In this document: positions 53,441 to 64,000 of the stretch, piece after piece
Position numbering within the stretch: position 1 is the first letter of the stretch
Layout: each line of letters begins with the position of its first letter
Assembly: GCA_963678675.1 (NCBI GenBank)
Contig: OY783192.1
Location: 134,001 to 198,000 of the forward strand
Length of the DNA stretch: 64,000 bases
Source: Xiphydria camelus
Taxonomy: Eukaryota > Arthropoda > Insecta > Hymenoptera > Xiphydriidae
Reading direction: 5' to 3'
The notes under the pieces: model-generated
Database searches by the model: none
What the model saw: only the letters and a program-made list of their open reading frames with translations
What the model was told of the DNA's origin: nothing
Translations under genes and position numbers: made by a program

Positions 53441-53777
53441 ATATTGTTATGGAGTTATTGTAACGAAATATATGTTTACGTATGCATATACTTAGTCATC
53501 GACGAATGCCCAAGTATTTTTATATAGGAAGGCGAGAAAAATAAGTAAATGTAATTAACTGCCAATGTGTGTGTCTTTTCTTATCCAGTCGTTATAATTG
53601 CAAGGGGTGCATCTTTCCCATGCACATACGCGCGTGTCAGCTTAAATTAATCGGTATTTATAGACGCGAGTGGACTTTCTACGGCCTCGTTTCACGCACG
53701 TTTGATAACATAGCTCCAATCGATAAAGCTACATTACAATTTAATCCAAGTTACATTTTCTTACCGCGTTTCCGTAA

Positions 53778-54243
53778 TGCCGGTTCCAGACAATGCGTGC
53801 ATTCGGCGAATGCGCGAACGTTCGGGGATCGTACTACGCCTTCGGCTACCCTCCCACACGCTACAGTACCTATTTGGAAAAAGTTCGTGCATTCGGCAAA
53901 TGCGCGAACGTTCGGGTTCGATCCCGCTCTCCAATTTCAGGGGCCTCGCGGCGGAGTACCGGTCCCTGGAAAGGCGTCTGGACCCCTTCTCGGGTTGCGG
54001 AAGCCTCGCGGGAGGGCAATGAAATCAACTATGCGTAGCTGGGCACACCGTGTGGGAGCGGAGGCGAAGAAGCCCGAAGTTACTTCGACATCCTTTACTA
54101 CGCGTCGTTTTACCGACAAGACCGCGGATAGCGGGCGAATGCCGACGAATGCCGAATGTTTGGCTCAATAGAGCTCCCACGCACTACGCGATTACAAATG
54201 GCGAATATTCGCCGAATGCACGCATTGTCTGGGACCGGCTTTA
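53778..54243. mobile_element. Terminal-inverted-repeat unit between the protease homolog and DCTN3
   Basis: GCCGGTTCCAGACAATGCGT and ACGCATTGTCTGGGACCGGC at the ends; about 465 bp. The word TTCGGCGAATGCGCGAACGT is repeated inside. A 200-codon ORF across it is not a gene. Confidence 0.65.
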
Positions 54244-54575
54244 GAAATCTAACACCATTAATCTCCGAATGAAACTGATCCATTTTATTTGCCAAAAGGT
54301 TCTCCAAAAATTGTTCATTGCAAATTTTCAATGTTTCTCAATTGAAGGCTAAACATTTGTTCAACTGTTAAATAACTACTTTTTGTGGGTTTAAGTGAGC
54401 GCATCTGTTACAATGAATTTTAAAATATCACACATCTGATGAAGAAAGTCTCATTAAAATCATATTATAGTTACCTGTATAAATATGTATAGTTCAAATT
54501 TCAAATGCATGTTGTTCTTCTGTTGTCCGACTTTATTATTGGAAGCTGCATTATTAAGGGTACATAAAACAATTT

Positions 54576-54581
54576 TTTATT
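54576..54581 (-). terminator. Poly(A) signal of the dynactin p24 gene
   Basis: TTTATT on the + strand, i.e. AATAAA in the transcript sense, about 120 nt after the stop codon of DCTN3. Spacing is right for a short 3'UTR. Confidence 0.5.
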
Positions 54582-54699
54582 GAACACCGATATAGATACA
54601 GCAAATCTATTGCGGTTATCATATTATGCAGTTCGTTAAAAATACATTAATCAATGGATTAAGCCTCATTTCAAAAGTTTCAACACGCTACAAAAAGAT

Positions 54700-55266
54700 C
54701 TAATCTAATTGCTTCACGACCTTTGTCGCAGCCTCAGCAGCTGTCACAGCGGCGTCCAAAGATATAAGAGTTTTAGAAATACTCGTTATCACCGCGTTAT
54801 ACTTAGAGAATGCTTCTCGGACTTCAGCAGTGAGCGCCTCGCAATCGTTATGCGCTTCGATGTAAAATAAAGTTAAACTATTGAGCTTAGTCGTCAATTC
54901 AGGTACATCACACAAGTCATTCATTTCCAGCACGGGCAGCAGCTCTTCCAACTTAGTAAACAATTGAAGGTTCTCCTTTATACGTGGCTCCAGGGCCAGT
55001 ATCAGCTCAACCTTGGCTTCCGTTTGCAAGTCGCTATCCTCGAAGCTGGGATCCAAATAGTCGCTTAATTCGTCTAATCGCTTCGACAAGGCGTTCGATT
55101 GATCGCGACACGACAGTGCGGGCGAGATCAAATTGTCCAGGTGCAAGAGACTGTCTATGACAGAAGTCTCCGGGAGAGGATCGTCGATTGACAGAGTTTT
55201 GTCGACGCCGAGTACTTGCTTCTCCAGATTAGCAATCCTCTCCTCGAGTACATCGATGTTCGCCAT
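54700..55266 (-). CDS. DCTN3: Dynactin subunit 3 (p24)
   Basis: Single-exon ORF of 188 residues, close to the usual 186 of p24. p24 sits with dynamitin (p50) in the shoulder-sidearm of dynactin, the cofactor that links cytoplasmic dynein to cargo. Recognised by the N-terminal coiled coil (IDVLEERIANLEKQVLG), the SDYLDPSF segment matching the KYLDPE region of vertebrate p24, the LLPVLEMNDLCDVPELTTKL segment matching VPVLDSASIKAVPEHAARL, and the C-terminal helical part. The ATG has A at -3 and G at +4. A minus-strand AATAAA (54576-54581) lies about 120 nt past the stop. Predicted almost fully helical, with no membrane segment. Divergent neighbour: Hs6st. Confidence 0.88.
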   Translation of the reverse strand: MANIDVLEERIANLEKQVLGVDKTLSIDDPLPETSVIDSLLHLDNLISPALSCRDQSNALSKRLDELSDYLDPSFEDSDLQTEAKVELILALEPRIKENLQLFTKLEELLPVLEMNDLCDVPELTTKLNSLTLFYIEAHNDCEALTAEVREAFSKYNAVITSISKTLISLDAAVTAAEAATKVVKQLD

Positions 55267-56163
55267 ACTAAAACGATCGTTAGCATTTTATTTCGATGAA
55301 ATAGACGATTTGACGCGTGCGGAAAATGGGTGAAATAGGTTATGTATCGAATATTGAAGAATGAAATTGTACGATAAGACTGATATCACTTACTTCTCGT
55401 ATATTGCAGCGGATAGAACGATGATGACTCGCTAATGTCTGATTTCAACGTCCGCTCGCCAAATTTAAGTTTATTATCGTTTTTTTCACGCACGAGAGAT
55501 AAACTTTGACAGCTCGCGAGATACAATGAACTGCAAGGCTGTGATCAGCTGTTTTATAAGTTTTACGATTTCGGTGGCTGTGACCGATACTTGGGCGGGA
55601 AAAATGAATTTTCAAAAGAAGAATATTCGCGCGCGCGAAAACTCGAGTCGTTATAATCTTAGAAATTGGGAAAAATGAATTTTCTTTCAAATTTTCTGTA
55701 AATATCTGATATTCTCTCAAAATTCAAAACTATACTTTGTCTGAAAAGTTTAGAGAAAGTTTGATAATCTCTAAATATAGTTATTTTCAGAAATTCGAAA
55801 TTTTCCAGGCAAAAACTCGGACAAATATTTTTACAGGGGTGCATCTACAGCATTTAAAAATCATCTCGTAGGCGTATCTACTAGATAACTCCGCTAACAA
55901 TAAGGCGGACTATAAATAAGCTCGCTCTCTTCGTCAGATAAAGTGCAGCCGTTCGAGGAGTAGGAAAAAGTGAAAGAGCTCTTTCACACAAACGCAAACG
56001 CACGGTAGGTGCATTGGCCTACGTAGTACTCGCGAGAGAAAACTTGACTGGTGGGGGTAGGCCAAAGCCGTCATGGCTGACATTTACGAGAAATCTACTT
56101 TAGTTTCGAGACGATCGTTTCCATGAGCAGAACTCGCGTCCAGTGACGAAAATATGGGGAGAA
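55267..56163. promoter_or_regulatory. Divergent intergenic region between DCTN3 and Hs6st
   Basis: The two start codons lie 897 bp apart on opposite strands. The region holds 5'UTRs of both genes, a TCAGAGAA-like AT-rich repeat stretch (about 55,650-55,830) and the Hs6st TATA/Inr. Shared regulation is possible but not shown. Confidence 0.4.
55911..55940 (+). promoter_or_regulatory. Candidate core promoter of Hs6st (TATA box plus initiator)
   Basis: TATAAATAAG at 55911-55920 is followed by TCAG at 55934-55937, placing the initiator A about 25 nt downstream, as in arthropod TATA/Inr promoters. It lies 228 nt before the ATG at 56164 with no splice needed. No DPE match at +28. Confidence 0.45.
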
Positions 56164-56195
56164 ATGAGCAGACGGGTAAGCGGGGACGGCTCTAG
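56073..56195 (+). promoter_or_regulatory. Three upstream ORFs in the Hs6st leader
   Basis: uORFs at 56073-56126, 56123-56146 and 56154-56195. The first two overlap as ATGA; the third overlaps the main ATG at 56164 in another frame. If the TATA-driven start is right, all three are in the leader. Confidence 0.45.
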
Positions 56196-59100
56196 CGACC
56201 TGGCGGTCCTCCTACCGGGCGATATATGCGAGAGGTCCGCGAAGATGGAGTCCAGGGCGCGAAGAACTCGGTTACGCGGAGTGGTGGGCATTTGCGTGGT
56301 GCTCGCTCTCACGGGGATCGTGTACCTGGGCTACTTCTGTCCGGATCACGTTTGCGCGCTGACGAATCGCGATCTCAAGGAGTCCACGAGGGTGTCCGAG
56401 GGTCTCATCTCCGGCGCCGGTCCCGGCCTGACCGCCAGCCTCGTAGAAGTAGAGAGGAACGGTCTCCTGCCGATGCATCCCGGGTTCAAACTGCAGAGCA
56501 TCCAGGGCAGCCTCGGGTACGACGATGTGTTCGCTAATGACACCTTCCAATTCGACATGAACGCGCACGACGTTATGGTGTTTCTTCATATTCAAAAGAC
56601 TGGTAAGTCACGATTCGCTTCGCACTACTTAGTCTCTACGACCTGTGATCCTCATTTGCACGCTTTATTTTATATTAGCTTTTAATTATAAGCTGCTTTA
56701 AATAAGAGTTGGGGACTTGGAATCTATAATTTTTCTGCAATATTTATCAAGAAGATCGTAGAATAACAAGTGTGTTATCTGTAATCTTACGTTAGAGATA
56801 TCATCTCCCAGAGAAGGATAAATATGAGTATAATTAGTTGTAAGAGAATCATAGGCTTTTTTCCTTGTATAATGTAGACAACTAAAAGTATCCGAATTTT
56901 GAGTTACCTAGTTCATACATTCAGCTGACGAAATATAATCAACAGTATTATTGTTATGGTACTCGTAGCATATCCAACGATAATACTGGTATCAATTAAG
57001 TATTCAAATTCGATCCTCCTTGGCTAATATTATAGGTAGGAAGGAGTGCCTATCCTGTGTGGCACGTTACTCTCTTCTTCGTTGCGTGTAAATTTCTATG
57101 AAGGGTAGGTACTTGAGGACCTATGATCTAGCTTGTTAAATATTGGAATTGAATTTCAATGTAATTCAATGAGCTATTGACATCGAATTGTATGAACAGA
57201 GGAAAGGTACATGGTCGAGTTCAGTAGATGCAATCACACACATTGTAGTCGATCGATTCTTATTGGTCTGATATTTAATTTTAAACAATATAAAGGTTAA
57301 ATGCTCATCGAAGGGTTACGTCTACTACTGTTCAGTAAAAGATACCGCGAGACGATATAAGATAGGTACATGGTATCATTAGTCTTTTCTTTCAAAGTGG
57401 ACCAATGGTTTAGTCTTACAATAATCTATAGTGTTTATTGTGCCATAAAGCACTCCAAACTTGTAGAATATGACTTTTATCGCTACTTAGAGTTTAACCG
57501 TGATTAAAAAGTTAAAAAGCAATAAAATTGAACTCTTTCATTTAATTCTTCAAGCACATTCAAATACAATTGTGTTTATTGAAAATATAATAATATTCTC
57601 AATGCAAATGTGTAAAAACATCTTTTGTGTTGTAGTACATATTTTTAGTACTACATCTTTTTAGTACAATCGTAGACGTGGATATTGTTTATGGAGAAAT
57701 TTCTAAGCTGATTTTTAGATTAAAATTTAACTGAAGTAAAATTCTACATGATCTTGAAATGAATTTTAATTGAAGAATTAATTTAGAAACTTATGAAACA
57801 ACCAAGTGTATTCTTTACTGTTAGAGTATATAAAGAGATGAAGCAAAGTGTTTTATTCTTTAAATGTATATCTTAACAAAAAGCTTTAAAGAATTGAAAT
57901 GCATATCCCACTAGAGATTACTCGATAGTATTGTCAATTATCATTATATTGGGGGCAATTACTTTATAGTATTTGCTATTAGGGACAAGTTAACGCCCCA
58001 GAGAGAGAGAGATTTCAAGTATACCCCTATACCATAGAAAATATTTACAAGGTAGAGATATAGACCTGGAAAATTGGAAAACGTCAGGGAATTTGATCTG
58101 TCAGGAAAATGTCCCGGAATTTTGAATTTTTAGTGCAAAAATATGAATAAAGTAGAGTTAATTTCTCAAAATTTCATCGATGATACATTTCACAATGGAA
58201 TTTGCGTTGCGGCTTCACATATCGCTCATTTGCCGCAAGAGTGACATAACTCAAAAAATGCGATTTATGAGAAGCTGGCTTTTAAAATATTCGAAATATT
58301 CAAAGACTAATATATTATATTTTTATTAGAGAAATTGAAATTAAAATTCTCTAATAAAAATATAATATATTAGCCTTTGAATAGTTTCAATATTTTAAAA
58401 GCCAGCTTCTCATAAATCGCATTTTTTGAGTTATGTCACTCTTGCTGCAAATGAGCGATATCTCCAGTAGAGCGCACGTGTGTCCTATCGACTAAAATTA
58501 CTGTCTCTACCACCAACGTTATTTTCTTAGCGTATAAGAGTTTTGCAACATCGTGTTCTTGTATTACAATAATTTATAGCCTTGTTGATTTTATTATACA
58601 AAATTTCTAGTACAAACAAAAATATCAGAAGCTCGATACTTATGGCTGTGAAGCAAAACAATGCAAGTTACGTTGTCAATAAAATTTATCTTTTCAACAT
58701 CCTTACAGTTGAAAATATTCTAATCGCAAATATAATTCGTGTCGCGCTTTCTCTCACAGTTACAGATATATCTGCTTCACTCTTAGGGCCAGTTTATTCA
58801 CCTTCAGTTAAATTTACCCAGCAGATAATTACCTTGGATACAATTGTGCTGACAATTGTTTCCATAAAAATTACCTTTCAGATAAATTTAACAGGAGGTG
58901 AATAAACCGGTCCTTAGTCCACTGATTAAAAATTTGAAATCAAGATGGCTGTAAAAACTTGATTATAGAATTCCCTGACTATTTCAAATCAAATTTTGTA
59001 AGTGAACAATTATTTTGCTTCACAGCCATAAATATACGCCCCTTTTTATGGCACTATTTTGTTCGAAATATAAGCTCTACAAGGTGCTACATTCTATAAA

Positions 59101-62100
59101 GTTACACAGTTTTCTTACGTGGCTTTATAGAAAATGTAACACACTACAGAGCTTGCAGTTTCATACAGAATAGCGCCATTAGTGTGTATCGAAAATTAAA
59201 AACGCTACACTAACGAAACATCAGTTTCCTTCAACTCTTCTGTCCTCTCAAACTTTAATAAAAATTATTGAAACTCTTGTTTAACGGTAATTTATATTTC
59301 TTAACGAAAATTTAATCCCTGTTCATTTGAATGATTTGTAAGAGTTTTATCCTGTCTGTGTGTGGCATGTCGAGCTTCAGACATCCTTTTTATTCGTGCA
59401 TAACTTCTACAAATTCAAATTATTCAGTGTTAGATAACTATATGTGGCAGAATATAATAAAAGATAAGGGAAATAGTAATGCGGTAGTTTTAAAAATATC
59501 CTTGCGGGTGAATGCAAATGCTAGCCGTGTCACGGCCAACTTGTTCGTATAAACTGCTGAATAAAACCCTCTTACGTAACATCCGCCAGATATAATTAAA
59601 TTTCACATATGCCTCATTTGCTTTTCCACATTTTTATACATATTTTTGTTTTATTTAGCGGGCTTACAGTTTATTTTTAATATCCCTGAAGAGCGAGTAT
59701 TCCGATGCAATGGAACGGTATATTGAAACGCCAAATACTCTCAGGAATCGCGTTGTAAATATGTAACTTAGTCGCCCAATCTCTTTGCTTCCGGGTAAAA
59801 TTTAACTTCCAGACAAGTCACTGAAGAACGAATGCTATTGGCGGAGGACGCGTTAATGTGGAAGTTAAATTTTAGCCGGTGGCGAAGAAATCGGGTATAA
59901 ATATCGAAGCCTGTGTAGAATTAAGGTCAATTTCCACATTGCTGTGTTGGTACCGGTCGTTCCATCTAAGCCCAATTGAATAATTTTTTTGCATCAACGC
60001 GCACGGACGAGCACGGTGCCGGTACGGCTACGCGGAAATTGCTTAATGTTGGCGTCGTTAATTTTTCAGACCTAACCCGGACCCACTGAATATGATCGTC
60101 CATATTACAGATGGTTAAAGGTTCGAGCACACATCGGTAATAATGAAATAATGTGCCGAGAGTGAGACAATTTCGTTATCTCGTTATCGCATACCGCCAT
60201 TCAATTGCACCGCATGTATTGCGCAACCGTTATGTTCAATGGAGCAATGATGGAGCACCGCACGTTGTACTTTCTATAGAAAGATATGTCTTTATTTGAC
60301 TTAGTACCGAGATTCCTTTGGCCGAGGGCCAAGGTGGCACAATAGTATAATAAAAACAATGCTACTTCCTTTCTGGCCACTCCATTGTGCCCTCGAACTC
60401 TTGCATTATTCATAAGGCATTCTCTATCATTCGGCCCCCGTCGAAAACTCAGTAGGAATTATTCAGACGTTAAACGCATCGGAGCTCCTTATGCCTTGGT
60501 ATTATAATCAAAGTTTCAATCGCCGCTTATAACGCCGTCTGAAACCAATACTTCTCGCCCCGTTAACCATTCTCCGTTAATCATCCGCGGCATACCTATG
60601 ATTAAAACATTGTCCGACGGATCTTTTTTCTCCGAGTCAGCAAGCCGAAAGATGAGGGAGATTTATCGATAGATAACATCAAAATAAGAGAATTTGAAAT
60701 GTTTATTAAAAGAAAAGAGTAATGAGTGCTATCGTGCTTCTTCGAATTCAGTTGGAGAACGAATAACTGATAGATTCCACATTTGTTTCTAACTTTAGTC
60801 CTAGGATTACTCTTCGGTATCAAGGAATGAATAATTCGACCGTGCTCTTCGATCGTTCCCCTAAAAAAGTCACGGTGTCCAGCGGTCAGAGAATTCTGTA
60901 AAAACTGGAATTGTCAGAGAATTATGTGAATCAGCGGAGTCAGAGAAAATAAAGTATTTTCTGGAATTTTTCGAAAATACTCAAATCTCACAAATATCTT
61001 GACTTCTAGTCTGTTAAAATTTTAAAGAATTTATATAGAAATCTCTAAAAAAAGTATTCTATATGTGTATATTATGTATAAGGTATTCCATGCCAAATTG
61101 CACACCATGAACCACAACTTTTTTAATTTGGCTAATTCTTTTACATGTCATTTGCACCATTCAGAGGAATAGGAATTCCACTATCGGACGTGGTTCAAAA
61201 GATTAGTAATAAAGAAAGTAATTTTTGAAAAAGGAACGGGCAAAAAAAATGGCAATCATTTTTAAATTAAAAAAAAACATTAAAAACACGATTGTTTAAA
61301 GTTTAAAAATTGTTGTAATATGTTTGTATTTTAGTTCGTTTCGAAACAAATATTTTTATGTATTCGTTTTTATTAATATCATAATTTAATCAGTTCAGAT
61401 AATTACGATTGTATAAAAATGTTCGATTCGAAAACGGTTGGGAATAAAAATCTGAAATAATTTTCCTAGTACTCCTCTCTGAAGGGTACAAAAAACATAT
61501 AAAAGAATCAGCCAAATCAAAAAATTTGGGGTCCACGGTTTCCACAACAGTCGACATTTAGCATGGAATATCTCGTATATATCTCAGTTCGTTCTTGTTC
61601 TAAAAAACGCTATTAAATAATAATATGATTTGATAAAATTAAATTATTTTAATGTTTATTTCTCAATGATCATAACCCGTTCTATGAATATTAGTTAAAT
61701 TGTTCATTCGACGAAAAATGATTGATGCGTAATACTTTATACTAGATCTATATCCATAGCGGGGTCAGGGAAATTTGACTATTTCAGACTGCAAAACCCG
61801 AAACAGAGAAGGAATTTCTTTTTCACATTTTGCTAGACACCGTGAAAGTATTTCATTACGTTACACGTACAGCAGCTCAAACCTTTTTGTTAAAGGTGGC
61901 ACGCTGTTCGGCAAACACTTGGTGCGAGATTTAGATCTTCAACGACCATGCTCCTGCCAGCGTAGGCGCAAGCGTTGCTTTTGCTTTCGCCCGAATCGCA
62001 ATGAGAACTGGTTGTTCTCCCGATATTCCACCGGATGGAAATGCGGTCTTCACGCCGACTGGACGGAGTTGACCAGCTGTGTCGACTCCGAGTTGAATAA

Positions 62101-63417
62101 AATCGAGGAGGAGGAAGAAGTTAAGCGCAGATACTTCTATATCACCATCATAAGAGATCCAGTCGCGCGGTACTTGTCGGAATTCCGACATGTACAGCGG
62201 GGTGCTACTTGGCGAGGAGCGCGACATTGGTGCGGAGGTATTCAAGCAAACATACCTCAATGCTACAATGGTCCTAGCTGGCAAGGAGTTTCCTTGGAAC
62301 AGGTTGGTTCGCTTTGTAAAGTCACCGCAACCGTGACTCTCCGAAATATTTTTATACTCGAGAGCTTACGAACTCGGAAAGTAAAGTTCGCGCGGAGGAC
62401 TCCCGGTGTTTTCGCTCATCCCGTTTTTGCCTTCAAACCAACTGGTAGAAGAGTACTTATACAAAGAAGGATTTTTTTTCTATAAGTATGTACTCTTTTA
62501 CCAGTTGGTTTGAAGGCATCCGGCTTTCGCTTGACCAGGGCGGCATCCCTTCAAAGGTCTAGGAGCCTGTCGCGCGATTGTAGGGGGAAGAATAGAGAGC
62601 TGGAAAAACGTTGCGCTCCGCTTTCTTCTAATTAGGAGCTCCAAATTAAAAGAGACTCGCCAAATTGTACGTTTATTTCGTCGCTAACGAGTGACGCGAC
62701 CAGAATAAATTTGAAGCTCGCGAAACGTTGAAATTAATTATTTTGAAATAGAACCGGTTGACGGCTCCGACGAAAACTAGACGCGCAGCTGCGAGTGTTA
62801 ATTTATTTGTACGCTGTGACGTTCGCATTCATGGGACTTTGGAATGGATGCTAGACGGAATTTAGATTAATCTAATGGATTCTGTATATCTGGAGACCTG
62901 TAAAGATAGAGTTCGAAACTATTATCGCGCGCGGCTTCTCGATCTTATTCGTGTAACTTAGTCTGGACCCCTCCGTCCTTATCACTCGTGACCCTGCATC
63001 TTCTTGTAGCGCTATCTTCGGAGTTCTACGAACGCGGGAGTCCTTACCGCATAGAGGAGAGAGATCGTGCATTTTCCAGCATTATCTCTCGAGGATTACA
63101 CAACTCGGTACATTCGGGAATTGAATGCGGACGGGAAATAAATAAATAGAACATCGCGACAGAACGATTTATCATTTCTACTTTAGATAATTTCAAGAAT
63201 TTAACGTTATCGAAAAAAATCCCTCGTATGTATGCAGTTTATGGACTGTCCGTACAACTTGGCGAGTAACCGACAGACTCGCATGTTGGCCAACTTGTCG
63301 CTGGTTGGATGTTACAATTCGACGCTCAGCAGGAACGATAAGGATCGTTTGATGTTGGACAGTGCAAAACGCAACTTGCAGTATATGCCGTTCTTCATGC
63401 TCACTGAGTACCAAAAA
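56164..63417 (+). CDS. Hs6st: Heparan sulfate 6-O-sulfotransferase, partial (first three coding exons)
   Basis: Exons 56164-56602, 61896-62302, 63238-63417; phases match (1,026 nt, 342 codons) and the 3' end is outside the window. The enzyme moves sulfate from PAPS to C6 of glucosamine in heparan sulfate in the Golgi, tuning FGF and other ligand binding. Type II membrane protein: short basic N-terminus, membrane segment about 39-58, stem, then the sulfotransferase domain. Seen motifs: HIQKTGG (142-148, the 5'-phosphosulfate loop, split by intron 1), FSRYSTGWKCGLHADWTEL, the 3'-phosphate site IIRDPVARYLSEFRHVQRG, and FMDCPYNLASNRQTRML followed by LSLVGCYN. These match vertebrate HS6ST closely. 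A later ATG at 56245 would give a shorter N-terminus. Confidence 0.93.
58219..58461. repeat. Near-perfect 243-bp palindrome in Hs6st intron 1
   Basis: Arms of about 115 bp: ATCGCTCATTTGCCGCAAGA and its partner, through GCCAGCTTCTCATAAATCGC, to an AT-rich centre with CTCTAATAAAAATATAATAT. Confidence 0.8.
58640..59035. mobile_element. Foldback element in Hs6st intron 1 hosting a nested MITE
   Basis: Outer arms TTATGGCTGTGAAGCAAAAC (about 58641) and TTTTGCTTCACAGCCATAA (about 59016-59034). Confidence 0.6.
58786..58913. mobile_element. PIF/Harbinger-like foldback MITE in Hs6st intron 1
   Basis: 128 bp; ends GGGCCAGTTTATTCACCT and AGGTGAATAAACCGGTCC; TTA at 58783-58785 and 58914-58916. Nested inside the 58640-59035 inverted repeat. 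Confidence 0.75.
59048..59179. mobile_element. Foldback MITE in Hs6st intron 1
   Basis: ATGGCACTATTTTGTTCGAA at the left, GAATAGCGCCAT at the right; inner TCTATAAAGTTACA/TTTATAGAAAATGTAA. A half copy is at 31252. Confidence 0.6.
61081..61575. mobile_element. Terminal-inverted-repeat unit in Hs6st intron 1
   Basis: AGGTATTCCATGCCAAATT at the left and TTTAGCATGGAATATCT at the right, 495 bp, AT-rich, no protein. Confidence 0.5.
62428..62518. repeat. 91-bp hairpin just downstream of Hs6st exon 2
   Basis: TGCCTTCAAACCAACTGGTA and TACCAGTTGGTTTGAAGGCA are exact complements; the arms continue over about 35 bp to a short AT-rich loop. 125 nt after the exon 2 donor. Confidence 0.75.
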
Positions 63418-64000
63418 GTAAGAAATTCTATCTGCACTTTTGTATTGACGTCCTATTCGACACAATCACATAATATGTAACGAAGCCAAGATGTGCCACA
63501 CTCTGCTGTCGTATTGCGGTTATAACTTCGTGTTTTTTCAAACGATTTGTGAAACTTTCTTCTTATTAATTATGTATTAAACTATAAAAAGTAAGACGTA
63601 AATGGAAACTGTGGTCCGATATTTACTTCTAAAGATACCTATACGAAAGTAAGTAAATGAAATTGTAAGGGAAACGAGTGTATTTCAAAAATCGACAGGG
63701 CATGGCATATTCTGACTGTGTTTCAGGGTTAATACAGAAAACACTGATCTGCAAAAAAGTTAACCAGACGCGAAGCAAGATGAATTATCTAGATCTCGAT
63801 GCGCTGATTCTAAATCATTTAGCCGTTTTGCTCCAGCACGTCATGTTTTTTTAGAAAATTGGGGCAAATGTCCAAAAAATCGCGTTTTATGGGGTTTCCA
63901 ATCTAATTTTTCTAAACAATTAAACATACTTGCCAAATTTTGGCTGCAGAGTCAAATGAAGCGTTAAAAACTAAATGAGAAGCGTCGATTGTATTTTACG

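Larger units (their letters stand above)
56603..61895 (+). other. Intron 1 of Hs6st (5.3 kb), rich in foldback elements
   Basis: GT at 56603 and AG at 61894-61895. The first 1.6 kb is AT-rich without recognisable content. From 58,200 on it holds a near-perfect palindrome (58219-58461), nested inverted repeats (58640-59035 with a PIF/Harbinger-like unit inside), another foldback (59048-59179), and a terminal-inverted-repeat unit (61081-61575). No exon-like ORF was recognised in it. Confidence 0.8.

Noticed and set aside
53569..54171. 200-codon plus-strand ORF
   Set aside because: It runs through the terminal inverted repeat unit 53778-54243 and has no domain; three frames are open there because of CpG-rich repeats.
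63480..64000. Next Hs6st exon
   Set aside because: No frame after 63,480 matches the C-terminal part of the sulfotransferase; it must lie beyond the window.

Overview
The window looks like nuclear DNA of an arthropod, most likely an insect and perhaps a hymenopteran. The case rests on spliced genes with arthropod-like heparan sulfate 6-O-sulfotransferase and dynactin p24 proteins, a dense load of short inverted-repeat DNA transposons, and alternating AT-rich and CpG-rich blocks. The species cannot be fixed from sequence alone.

Layout. Bases 1 to about 35,700 hold no gene I can support. They contain CpG-rich blocks without recognisable proteins, long (CT)n tracts (one of 294 bp), a decayed Ty1/copia pol fragment on the minus strand (about 14,290-14,870), and many foldback elements: piggyBac-like (TTAA duplications), PIF/Harbinger-like (TTA duplications), a family with TACACTGAGAAAA ends, and about ten copies of a roughly 105-bp hairpin with a GTTGGCCCCTCG core. 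Several foldbacks are nested inside other foldbacks.

Bases 35,763-52,110 (+) carry a nine-exon gene. The exon sum is 8,940 nt, exactly 2,979 codons plus stop. It encodes a type II membrane protein with a cytoplasmic tail, one membrane segment, a SEA-like domain, an EGF-like domain, a stalk of about 2,000 residues rich in Ser, Glu and Pro and coded almost entirely by one 6.86-kb exon, five LDLa repeats, a short SRCR-like module and a C-terminal trypsin fold. The catalytic His and Ser are replaced (LASYSC and NDEGAPL), so it is read as a corin-like pseudoprotease.

Bases 54,700-55,266 (-) encode the p24 subunit of dynactin (DCTN3) in one exon. About 0.9 kb away, transcribed the other way, begins heparan sulfate 6-O-sulfotransferase (Hs6st; three coding exons between 56,164 and 63,417), whose C-terminus lies beyond the window. 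The intergenic space holds a TATA/initiator pair for Hs6st and three small upstream ORFs, one overlapping the first start codon. The large introns of the protease homolog and of Hs6st are filled with the same kinds of foldback element as the gene-free left half.

No RNA gene, CRISPR array, virus-like gene or intact transposase was found. The three genes have no evident shared pathway; two act in the secretory system or at the cell surface and one in the dynein-dynactin motor.
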